Below, one piece after another: positions 20,001 to 27,440 of a stretch of DNA of 27,440 bases. Origin of the DNA: Gnetum montanum (Eukaryota > Streptophyta > Gnetopsida > Gnetales > Gnetaceae); contig MNCI01004806.1 in NCBI GenBank assembly GCA_015680685.1, positions 82,186-109,625 on the forward strand, given 5' to 3'. Under the pieces are notes generated by a model. That model searched no databases, was not told where the DNA came from, and saw only the letters and a list, made by a program, of their open reading frames with translations. Each line of letters begins with the position of its first letter. The first letter of the stretch is position 1. Made by a program: the position numbers and the translations under genes.

Positions 20001-21368
20001 TCCTTCTCCTAATGGAAGGATTCCTATTATACTCTTTTGCACTTTCCCTTTTCAGCAACTCACCTTCTTCTTTTGCTGCCCGCTCTATAAGCCTTTGGAT
20101 TTGATGAGCTCTTAATTCAAAGAGTCTCTCTTGGGCATAAACCCCAAGAGTTCTTCCTGTTTCTACTCTGAGCCCATCGATGATATGGTCAAGTTGTTCC
20201 CTCTAAGAATATCCATGGCCAGGGCATCAGTGTAAGAAAGAATAATATCTGGCCATGGCGACATCCAAGGGTTCATGTGTTCCTTATTTCTAGCCTTGGA
20301 TTTACCTTCTTAAATTGGAAACTCTAAAGTATGTTTGGTATTTGTCATTAAATAGATCAAGCATGGTACTCCATCAATGGATAGATTCTAGCTCTAAGGA
20401 TCAATACCAGTTTTCAACTTCCTTGATGAGTGTCTTGGGGAAGAGCTTGAGTTTTTGCCAATCAGTTTCAATGTTCTGTAAGGCACATGCATCATGGAAA
20501 TCTTGTAGATGTGTTTGTGAATCAAAATTATATCCCCCCTCAAATCTTGGGATATTTTTCATATCTAAGCACTTGATTCGACTCTCTTTCATATGTCTAG
20601 TTGGAATCTTTACTGCCTCTACAATGTTAAGCATACTTCGAATCGCCAATAGAGGTTCATCATCATCATTATTGCATTGTCTCTGATGATGTCCTTGGTT
20701 ACCTTGACATTCTTAGTGGGTTCTATGATCATTATTGTCTCATTGATTGTCTTCATCATGATTATTTCTATGGTGGCTTCTAAGAGAACCAGTAGATGAA
20801 GAGGAATGTTCAGAATTAGATGAAGAGGAAGGTTGACTACCACCACCACTACAATCCACCATCACTTTTTTGCTTATTATGACCACCATCCTTAGATCCC
20901 TTGCCATTGTGATGTTTACATGAGTCCCTACCTTGACTATCACTTTTTCCTAAACCTGGTTTATGAATAGTGGATCATAGGTTCGAGGCCAAACCCTCAT
21001 CTCTAATAATAGGGGGTGGAGGATCTTCATGTTGGAAACCCTCAAGGGAAGGATCCACATTGTCATCTTGGTTTAGCAAGAACAAGGGGTTGGTAAAGTG
21101 TTTCCCCTTTGTAAACTCATGGTGCTTCTCTTGGTGTCGATCTCTCCTATGTTGTGCTTCAATGGGATGGTAGTCTCGAGTATCATAACCATTTACAATG
21201 TATTCCTCGTAAAGATTTAGAATGTCCAACCTCTTAAGAGTTTGAAGGAGCATCCCTAGCATAGATCGATTGGGGGCAATATAATGTTGCCCTCCATATC
21301 ATGCCATCGCAATTGTTTATCCTAATGTAGGATGAAGGTGAAGTTTGGCACATACTCATCTGGATGAG
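20001..21368 (-). pseudogene. Element A gag, N-terminal and capsid region
   Basis: After the insertion site of C, the frame reads THPDEYVPNFTFILH (about 21320-21368) and LNLYEEYIVNGYDTRDYHPI (about 21160-21215). A Ser/His-rich linker (20740-20943) is followed by the Ty3/gypsy capsid core: SMLNIVEAVKIPT, IPRFEGGYNFD, LQDFHDACALQNIETDWQKL, then WY, SLELESIH and W-S-T-M-L-D-L-F-N-D-K-Y (20340-20400) with TGA replacing expected codons, and EQLDHIIDGLRVETGRTLGV near 20140-20200. This capsid core is the part missing from B. Gag would form the virus-like particle that packages the RNA. Confidence 0.8.
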
Positions 21369-22209
21369 TGATGAAATGTGTTTTTCATCTGCTCCAACAT
21401 CAAATACTTGGTGTTGTAGGGGTCCTAATGCAACATCAGGTATTCGACGTCAAGGGGTATATGCTGGCCTATAAATATAATGCCTAGGCTCCCGATTTGG
21501 CAGTTAGTTTTTAGTTTTCAGTCAAAGTAGCAAAGCTCTTTTAGTTTATTTTCTTCAGAGTAAGAATATTTTCTAAGTGCCTGCAAAAAGTGTCTAAGAG
21601 TGTATGGTTCTATGTTTGAACATTGATATACCTAAGTATAGTAGTGTGATGGAAATAAAACAAACTCTTTTGACAATCCTTGCAGCACTAAGAATAGATT
21701 ACTGTTTCTTTTAATGCACTTTACTTTTATGTACTTTACTTTAATGCATTTGAATTAAGCAATTACTTTCCAACAATTAATGAACATAAGCACAACCACT
21801 TCAAACATACATATAGTACTTGGTAACCTCGCAACACCTAACATTTGGTAGCCCAACAGCATTATATGTGTTCAAGATGTGTCCAGGAAAGTAGGGTGAT
21901 TACTTTTGTTAGGCTAGTTAGACTGTAAATGAACTATATTTTAAATTATTCTACCTTTCATTCTTGTTGTAGGCAATTAAACTTTTAAAACATAAAATAA
22001 GAAAAATCATGTACCTCAATTACACTTAAATCATACTTGTGAGCCTCACAAGTGTAGTTGGGAAGACAACGAACGTTCTCAACACCCATTTCACTTCCTA
22101 GAAGAGTTAGTGTACTAGAGAAATATTGGTCCACAGAAATCAATTGGATCATGCCTAAATGCCTTAGTGATTCATATGGTTGGGCGTAGGGGTACCTCGC
22201 TGCTCATCA
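21369..22209 (+). mobile_element. Solo LTR (C) inserted in gag of element A
   Basis: 841 bp, starting TGATGAAATGTG and ending GGTACCTCGCTGCTCATCA, with TATAAATA at 21470-21477 and no internal region. It is flanked by ATGAG (21364-21368) and ATGAT (22210-22214), a 5-bp TSD with one mismatch. Removing it and one TSD copy rejoins the gag codons (THPDEY to VVYT) in line with the uninterrupted gag of B. Only the last part resembles the LTRs of A and B, so it is a separate subfamily. A solo LTR arises by recombination between the two LTRs of a full element. Confidence 0.88.
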
Positions 22210-22214
22210 ATGAT

Positions 22215-22281
22215 TATATACCACTTTGCACTCTTGTGGAACTGGCAGTTTGGCATCTTCATGCATGTGAGAAGAAGACAT
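22215..22281 (-). pseudogene. Element A gag start, cut off by LTR C
   Basis: The ATG at 22281 opens MSSSHMHEDAKLPVPQEC, ending VVYT, which continues as HPDEYVP across the insertion. B has MSYSHNH at the same place, and the leader GCACACTGAT upstream is shared, which supports this start. A 63-codon frame at 22164-22355 on this strand is a different frame running into the LTR and is not gag. Confidence 0.65.
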
Positions 22282-22360
22282 TTTGCAACAAATAAAATAA
22301 TCAGTGTGCTTTTGTAATAATGTTCACTAAACCTAGATAGTGCACATTTCAACAAATAAA

Positions 22361-22379
22361 GTCCCTGGCAACGACACCA
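22361..22379 (-). other. tRNA-Asp primer-binding site of element A
   Basis: On the minus strand TGGTGTCGTTGCCAGGGAC begins one base inside the 5' LTR end (22381), complementary to the 3' end of plant tRNA-Asp apart from a few transitions. It fixes the orientation of A. Confidence 0.88.
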
Positions 22380-22380
22380 A

Positions 22381-23242
22381 TGATGAGCAACGAGGTACCC
22401 CTACGTCCAACCATACGAATGACAAAGCATTCATGCGTGATCTAGTCAAATTCTGTCGACTTTAAAGTTTTTGGTGCACTAATCTTCTAAGAAGTGAATC
22501 TTGCCCTAAGGTCATTCGTTGTCTTCCCAATTACACTTGTGAAATACAAAGGTATGGTTAAGTGTAATCGAGCCATATGGTTTTTATCATTTTTTGCTTT
22601 ATGTTCTTTGGTGCTTGGGGAGAGAGAGAGAGAGAGAGAGAGAGAAAGTAATTTAATAACTAATCTAAATTAACTAATTAACTAGTTTGTAACTAGTCCT
22701 AACATAAGCACCTGATCCCACTTTTTGTACACATCCTAAACCCACGTATCCACTATTGGGTTACCAAGCACTACGCCACTGGGTGCACCAAGCAATAACG
22801 TTGCTGGGATTACCAAGCAAATATGCATTTACGCTTGAAGCGATCGTTATGTACTTAATCTATTTAGCTTAATTGGTTAAAGTCTAATTTAGCTTAATTA
22901 ATTAAATATTTAATAGAAGCAATGAATGCATAAATAAAGCATTTAAACTATCCAGAATGCTACTAGGTTTATCAAGAAGTTCATCTTTATTGCTGCACAC
23001 ACTATTGTGCTCAAGTACAACAGTGCTCAAATAAAGATCCATACACTCAATGACTCCTGCTACGGGCACTCAGAAAAATACTGTAACTTTCAAATGTGAA
23101 AACTACAAGAGCTCTGCTACTACTATGAATTTTAATGCCATAAATGCAGCTAGTGGATGCATATTTATAAGCAAAAATAGACCTTGTGTTAATGAGGTCG
23201 TGTCAATGAGGCATCGTCGACGCAACCAACCACGACTTATCA
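22381..23242 (-). repeat. 5' LTR of element A
   Basis: 862 bp, pairing with 3007-3919. The minus-strand TATA box (TATAAATA) is at 23162-23169, so transcription would run leftward from about 23135. It carries a pure GA run (about 22620-22645) longer than that of the 3' LTR and lacks about 60 bp of the U3 end seen there. The first base pairs of the element are eroded (TGATAAGTC). The frame at 23050-23268 is not a gene. Confidence 0.9.
22620..22645. repeat. GA dinucleotide microsatellite in LTR A
   Basis: About 13 GA/AG units. The equivalent place in the 3' LTR (about 3246-3258) has only about 6, so the run has expanded or shrunk since insertion. Confidence 0.9.
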
Positions 23243-23466
23243 GTAACTTCTTAACTTTTAAATATTAAAATCGAGTAATTAGCAAATTAATAACCATAAT
23301 TCCAAAGCATTAAAAAGACTTTACAAATAATGCTTTATCCATTAACTATTTTTACTAATAATAATAGCAGCAATTATTAATTTCATGATAAAAAGAAAGC
23401 TATCCTCCCCTTTTAAACAAAATAATAATAAATCACTTCAACCTTTACCATACTCCATATAAATAA
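23243..23466. other. AT-rich flank right of element A
   Basis: Begins with the right TSD GTAAC (23243-23247). I see no gene or repeat boundary in the rest. Confidence 0.5.
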
Positions 23467-23899
23467 TCTCTTCCTTCTTTATTTAGTACCATTGATGATG
23501 AATCTAGAGAAGATTTGAAACTAGTATGGTTCCAAACTACAAGAAGCAATAAACTTAGAAGGAAAAAAGAGGCTGGGGAAAAATAGATTTAAAAGAAAGA
23601 TTATGAAGGTAAAAATACAAAAAATCAAGTTAATGTAAATGATAAAAATGATCAAATACTAGTAAAGAAACTAGAGAAGATATATGCTTTTGTAAATATT
23701 TTTACTTGTACTATAGAAAGTATTGATCTGTTTATAAGACAAAACATTGTTAGTTCAAAGATCAAAACTCATGTTGACAAGTTAGCTATAACTAATGGTA
23801 GAGATTTTCAATATAAAATCAATCATGAAGTGGTAAGACTCTTTGGTATTAGCCTAGTGGTAAGATACTTAATTTGGAAGCTCCAAATCATGTCTAGTA
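23467..23899 (+). pseudogene. Unidentified coding relic
   Basis: A frame running from 23467 to a TAA near 23899 has only two internal stops (near 23584 and 23590) in about 140 codons, which is unusual for such AT-rich DNA. It has no ATG in its main open part. Readable pieces are STIDDESREDLKLVWFQTTR, SNKLRRKKEAG, ILVKKLEKIYAFVNIFTCTI, SSKIKTHVDKLAITNGRDFQ and INHEVVRLFGIS. It is basic and probably helical, and I do not recognise a family. It lies outside A and may belong to the same old element as the left-flank relics, but that is a guess. Confidence 0.35.
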
Positions 23900-24180
23900 G
23901 GCAATGCTAAGTTATATAGAGTTTTAATTAGACTATATATCTTGGGATGTACCTATATTTTGCTTATTTTGGGTTCCAACACCCTCTCTTTTGAAAGCTC
24001 TAAATTATGGGTTCATTGTAGTGAGCTTTGATGCGGAGTTATAAAGTTCTAATTAAATTAGACATCTTAGAATATAGATATATTACAATTATTTGAGGTT
24101 ACAACCTAGTAGGCCTCCAAAACAATACTTTTGAATTAACTATACTCATTGTATCACCACAATTGCGTACGCAAAAACAT
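23900..24180. repeat. AT-rich region with a weak internal direct repeat
   Basis: The stretch beginning AGTTATATAGAG at 23910 resembles the one beginning AGTTATAAAG at 24037 (similar runs follow: TTTTAATTAGAC / TCTAATTAAATTAGAC, then ATCTTGGGAT / ATCTTAGAAT, then GGTTCCAACAC / GGTTACAACCT), offset by about 127 bp. A tRNA-like A-box (TAGCCTAGTGG near 23852) and a weak B-box-like GGTTCCAAC near 23974 are present, but their spacing is too wide to call a SINE. Confidence 0.3.
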
Positions 24181-24190
24181 TAAAACGTAC

Positions 24191-24258
24191 GGGATAACCT
24201 GGCATGCGGAAAACGCTAAACGCAGGGATAACCTCGCACGCGGAAAACGCTAAACGCA
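24191..24258. repeat. Tandem duplication, 2 x 34 bp
   Basis: 24191-24224 and 24225-24258 both read GGGATAACCT, GCGGAAAACGC and TAAACGCA, with two differences (G/C and T/C). It lies at the boundary between the AT-rich transposon territory and the gene. It is only two units, with no known function. Confidence 0.9.
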
Positions 24259-24649
24259 GCAAAAAGAAGATATTCATTAAAATTTAGGATAGCAGTACGA
24301 ATAAAGAAGCGATTGTCTTCAAAGCTTTATCCCTCGACAAAACAATAACGATGTTGATCACATGATTCCAGACGGGAAATAAAAACATTACCACAAAACC
24401 GTACAATTTAACCAAGGCTCCTACAGGACTTCATTATTATCCCAAGCCAAGGGGAGAGAGCCCTGTTACCAAATGACGGCCTTATTGAAGCTCCTGGGCC
24501 AAGTTCCAGCAGCAACGATCTGCCCAACCGACTAACAATAACCAGTGTCTATGCCTGTGTCCATGTCTATGTTTACGTCTATAGATAAATAAATAACCTT
24601 CAAACCCTGGACGAAAAGAGCAATCGACAGAGAGACAGAGAGAATTTGA
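24259..24649 (-). other. 3' flank / presumed 3' UTR of the host gene
   Basis: No ORF of note. The 3' UTR of the minus-strand gene must lie here. On the minus strand a TTATTTATTTAT stretch occurs near 24585-24597, and I see no perfect AATAAA, which is normal for plants. The frame at 24532-24987 on this strand overlaps the end of the real CDS in another frame. Confidence 0.4.
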
Positions 24650-26743
24650 TCAAGGATCAACCAACCACCGGGGCTCATCGAATTCTCCACTAATGGTATC
24701 GGCAGCCACATCCTGATCACTGTCGTCGAGGCAATCATCCAGGACACTAGTGAAGGAGGAGGAGGAGGAGGAGCAGGTCCATGCGGGAGTGCCGTCTTCG
24801 TAGGTGTTAAAGGTAATCCTGCGGAGGAGGCTGGAGCCATCCAAATTGATAACGAACAGCTCACCATACGGCTGGAACTGGTTCGGCAACGAAATGGGCT
24901 CCGCCGAAACGGCGCCCAAATTCGCCGTAAACAGCAGCCTCTGTGAATCGGGACTGAAACAAACGTGATTAATCCTCCATTTCTCATGTCCTCCGGGCAG
25001 CCGACGGAGGCCAGAGCCGTCAGGGCGGACCAGATAAACGCCGAAGTATCCCTTCTGGTGCGTGTCGTCCCTGTCCGACGAAAACGCGATCCATTTTCCG
25101 TCCGGTGACCAGCTCGGCATCGTGTCCACCCACGGACCCTCCGTCAGGCGCCGGAGCGCCGCCGCCTCGCCGTCCACGGCGTCCATGATATACAAATTCC
25201 GGCGCCCGTCGCGCCCGGACCGGAACACCAGCTCCCTTCCGTCGGGCGAGCACGACGGGAACGCGTTGTTCATGGTGCCGTCCTTGGTCAGAATCTTCAC
25301 CTCCGACGGCACCCGCACCGGGACCGGCTGCCGTCCGCGGACGGCGTCCTCGTCGAACCGGACGGACACTATGTGCACCGTGGACTTGTCCGGGGCGAAA
25401 ATCGGGCCCACAGACGTGTACAACAGCCCGCTCAGCGCCGGGTTCCAGCACAGGGAAAACGCCGGGGCATCGAAAACGGAGCAGGCCCTTCCGCCGCGGC
25501 CGTCCGCGCGGACCACCCGGACACCGCCGTCGTCGGTGCCGAGACTGGGGTTGAACGCAACGAGCGACCCGTCGGCCGAGAACGCCGGGAAGGAGCCGTT
25601 CACCCGGAGCAGCCTCAGCCGCGGTAGCGGCGACTCCACCGCCTCCAGGAACCGCACCCGCCTCTCACCCAGGTCCGCGCCGCGGAACCGGTGGTAGCCC
25701 AGAAACCCGGCGTCCGCGGACAGGAACGGGTTGTAGTGGTGGAACTCTGGGTTGAGGGGCGCCGTCACGAGCACGAACTCGCCGGACCGCAGGTCAAAAA
25801 TCTCGATGTGTCGGAACTTGGACGACGGCCGCCGGGTCGCCACGGCGAGAAACGCAGCGCCTGCGCCGGCGGCCCCGGCCGGCGTGAAGCAGTGGACTCC
25901 GGCAGGTGTCACACGGGTTTCGCTCGGTTCCGGGGCGGCGATGTCCGTCCGGAAAATGCTCCACCAGCCGTCGGCGCAGCGGCGGTGGAAGAAGAGGGTC
26001 CGCTCGTCGGCCCAGGCGGGCCAGCCGGCATGGTCGACGACTTTTCGGCGTCCGGAGCCGTCGGCAGCGCCGCAGATGAAGATGTCGGTTTGCAAGTCGT
26101 CGATGAGGGGCAGATTCCACGGCCGGTCACCGTAGGAGGCCACGGCGAGCAGCTCGCCGGACGGGGACAGTGCTGGACTGAAGTCTGCGACGCCGGCGGT
26201 GCTCACCCGCCGGGTCCGGCCAGTCCGCAGACACGTCGCGTACACGGCGGAGGCGCTTGCCGGCGCGGTCTTCGCCGGAACCGGCGCGTCCGGGAGCGCA
26301 ACGTACCAGGCGGTGCCGTTTTTGATGGTGGGTCGGTCGTAGAAGTAGCAGGGCCCGTCGTCGGCGGAGTTTTGGACGTGGCCGTGGTCTTGGAGTCCGC
26401 GATTGAAGTGGATTCGGGCGCTTCCGGTGCGTTCTGATACGAATGCCACCATCGGCGGAGAGTCCGGAGCGGAATACTCCGGTGCCGAAGTTTCCGGGGG
26501 GAACTTGAGAATTCCGTGGCGGAGAAGGTCGGCATCGGAATCGGAGACGAATTGGGCATTGTAGTTCACGGAGCGGCCGTCTGTGAGGCGGGTTTCGTGC
26601 TGCTCCGCTTTAATGGCGGACGCCGCCTTCGGCCATGAGTTCTGATCATGAAGAGACACCGCGAAGACGTCAAAAGCGTACTGTGGACGCCCCACTGTTG
26701 CAAATGCCACTGTTCCCTGTATTTCTGAGTCCATCATTGCCAA
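24650..26743 (-). CDS. TolB/DPP6 N-terminal-like WD40-type beta-propeller protein
   Basis: 697 codons in a single uninterrupted frame. PD40 (TolB-like) beta-propeller strands of S-P-D-G type occur at residues 187-203 (FSPALSPSGELLAVASYG), 384-398 (FPAFSADGSLVAFNP), 493-508 (AFPSCSPDGRELVFRSG), 541-558 (TMPSWSPDGKWIAFSSD) and 592-607 (VCFSPDSQRLLFTANLG), with a last partial blade at 651-655 (GTPAW). The N-terminus has GTVAFATVGRP. A Ser run (about 659-663) and an acidic tail end the protein. There is no signal peptide, membrane helix or S9 peptidase alpha/beta-hydrolase domain, so it is a propeller without the protease. Plants have a small family annotated as tolB-related or DPP6 N-terminal domain-like, and length and N-terminus fit it. 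Molecular function is not known to me. The start is MAMMDSE, although Met3 or Met4 could also serve. GC is very high in the middle of the CDS and falls towards the 3' end. Confidence 0.92.
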   Translation of the reverse strand: MAMMDSEIQGTVAFATVGRPQYAFDVFAVSLHDQNSWPKAASAIKAEQHETRLTDGRSVNYNAQFVSDSDADLLRHGILKFPPETSAPEYSAPDSPPMVAFVSERTGSARIHFNRGLQDHGHVQNSADDGPCYFYDRPTIKNGTAWYVALPDAPVPAKTAPASASAVYATCLRTGRTRRVSTAGVADFSPALSPSGELLAVASYGDRPWNLPLIDDLQTDIFICGAADGSGRRKVVDHAGWPAWADERTLFFHRRCADGWWSIFRTDIAAPEPSETRVTPAGVHCFTPAGAAGAGAAFLAVATRRPSSKFRHIEIFDLRSGEFVLVTAPLNPEFHHYNPFLSADAGFLGYHRFRGADLGERRVRFLEAVESPLPRLRLLRVNGSFPAFSADGSLVAFNPSLGTDDGGVRVVRADGRGGRACSVFDAPAFSLCWNPALSGLLYTSVGPIFAPDKSTVHIVSVRFDEDAVRGRQPVPVRVPSEVKILTKDGTMNNAFPSCSPDGRELVFRSGRDGRRNLYIMDAVDGEAAALRRLTEGPWVDTMPSWSPDGKWIAFSSDRDDTHQKGYFGVYLVRPDGSGLRRLPGGHEKWRINHVCFSPDSQRLLFTANLGAVSAEPISLPNQFQPYGELFVINLDGSSLLRRITFNTYEDGTPAWTCSSSSSSFTSVLDDCLDDSDQDVAADTISGEFDEPRWLVDP

Positions 26744-27440
26744 TTAATCAATCACCAGAGAAGAGAAGAGGGAACTGTGTGATTCTGTGAAGAAGGAAGA
26801 TGATTTTGTAACAGTGTTTGTGTGCATTCGGCGCCCTGAACTACGGAGGATTTGATACAGTGGCTCTGGAATCGTAGCTGTGTCACTGCTTAGGTCACGC
26901 TTGGTTTTATTTTTGTGGATAAGTCGGCTTTTCTTGTCCAATTCCAATTGGGGCTCTGGTGCTGGGATAGCGATCAGGCGGAATTTGTTTACAAAGTGCC
27001 TCCGTCAGCTGGGACATTGATCGTATGTGGTCAAATCTTCAATAGAAGTAGTTGTGATTTCCACGCCATCGTTCAGGAGAAGATCACAAAAATCTGTAAT
27101 GATATGTTACACCGAAATTACACCATGACTCCATGAGGAACGCAAGAGGACCTTGGCTGCTACTTAACATTGTCCACACTTAGCAGTGAGTTGCCCATGA
27201 ATCATGATTGCATTCAAAGCTCTGCTACAAGTAATGGAAACACAGGACAAAGGTTTCCACACGGAATCGAAGACCCCCTCGAGGTCTTACGAATGCTGTT
27301 TTGGAACATTGGTGAAAGAAGTTCTTTTGTTTTAATTAAAGCTAATTGCTCTCTCAATGATTGCAGTTAGCGGAAAAGTTTCTACACTTGCCATTAAGCT
27401 TTAGGGTTCATTCCGAGAAGACTAGACGCACCGAATTTAT
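26744..27440 (-). promoter_or_regulatory. Upstream region / presumed promoter and 5' UTR of the host gene
   Basis: No supportable gene. The short frames here (26744-26947 minus, 26915-27136 and 27170-27370 plus) show no protein character. A weak TATA-like AAAATAAAAC lies on the minus strand around 26904-26913, about 160 bp upstream of the start codon. GC drops sharply from the CDS to this region. The start site cannot be fixed from sequence alone. Confidence 0.4.

Larger units (their letters stand above)
3007..23242 (-). mobile_element. Element A: Tat/Athila-like Ty3/gypsy LTR retrotransposon, interrupted by B and C
   Basis: A complete but decayed minus-strand element. The LTRs are 3007-3919 (3') and 22381-23242 (5'), and both begin TGAT and end CTCATCA in the element's sense. 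A tRNA-Asp PBS and a G-rich polypurine tract sit exactly inside the LTRs, and the TSD is GTAAT/GTAAC. The coding order is gag, protease, RT, RNase H, integrase, then a further sense ORF before the 3' LTR. PBS type, order and length (about 13.3 kb once B and C are removed) fit the Tat/Athila side of Ty3/gypsy. Stops occur throughout, and active-site residues are changed in protease, RT and integrase. The two insertions lie in the aORF and in gag. Confidence 0.9.

Noticed and set aside
23850-23985. tRNA-like or SINE signal (TAGCCTAGTGG and GGTTCCAAC)
   Set aside because: The two boxes are about 120 bp apart and the second is imperfect. There is no cloverleaf, tail or target duplication.
25062-26437. 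Long plus-strand open frames (25062-25697, 25691-26437, 25752-26135) opposite the host gene
   Set aside because: They lie antisense to a clearly coding beta-propeller frame. High GC removes stop codons from all frames, and their translations are low-complexity Arg/Gly/Pro-rich.
1-27440. CRISPR array, prokaryotic defence or toxin system, rRNA genes
   Set aside because: No regularly spaced identical repeats, no prokaryotic gene organisation and no rRNA-like sequence. The repeats present are LTRs, one inverted repeat and short tandem runs.

Overview
The window is plant nuclear DNA. About 24 kb of AT-rich, retrotransposon-derived sequence is followed by one GC-rich, apparently intronless single-copy gene on the minus strand at the right end. 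A seed plant fits best: the LTR elements have a tRNA-Asp primer site and a Tat/Athila-like (Ty3/gypsy) order, and the host gene encodes a plant TolB/DPP6-N-like beta-propeller protein. The lineage is not resolved. High GC in the gene is common in monocots and magnoliids, whereas a possible GIY-YIG (Penelope-like) relic at 2642-2915 would fit a conifer.

Layout. 1-430 is the 3' part of a plus-strand LTR (D), same family as element B. 431-3006 is old flank: a stop-riddled coding relic (564-1058), a large imperfect inverted repeat (arms about 1391-1778 and 2204-2573) and the GIY-YIG-like relic. 3007-23242 is one minus-strand LTR retrotransposon (A), flanked by GTAAT/GTAAC. Reading leftward it has a 5' LTR (22381-23242), tRNA-Asp PBS, gag, protease, RT, RNase H, integrase, a non-coding block of about 2.6 kb, a decayed additional ORF (aORF) with coiled-coil character, a polypurine tract and the 3' LTR (3007-3919). 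Two later insertions split A. Element B (4976-11073, plus strand, perfect TSD ATGGT, two 1034-bp LTRs) sits inside the aORF. Solo LTR C (21369-22209, TSD ATGAG/ATGAT) sits inside gag. Without B, C and one TSD of each, A is about 13.3 kb.

B is not unrelated to its host: it is a shortened relative of A. It keeps the gag N-terminus, protease, the 3' non-coding block, the start of the aORF and the polypurine tract. It has lost the gag capsid core, RT/RNase H/integrase and nearly all of the aORF, so it would have depended on proteins from a fuller relative. Both are now inactive: A carries many stops and changed catalytic residues.

23243-24180 is AT-rich flank with another unidentified coding relic, followed by a 34-bp tandem duplication. 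The host gene is 24650-26743 on the minus strand, with its presumed promoter and upstream region at 26744-27440. An N at 14675 lies between two exact 92-bp copies and looks like an assembly artefact. I see no CRISPR array, rRNA or convincing tRNA gene.
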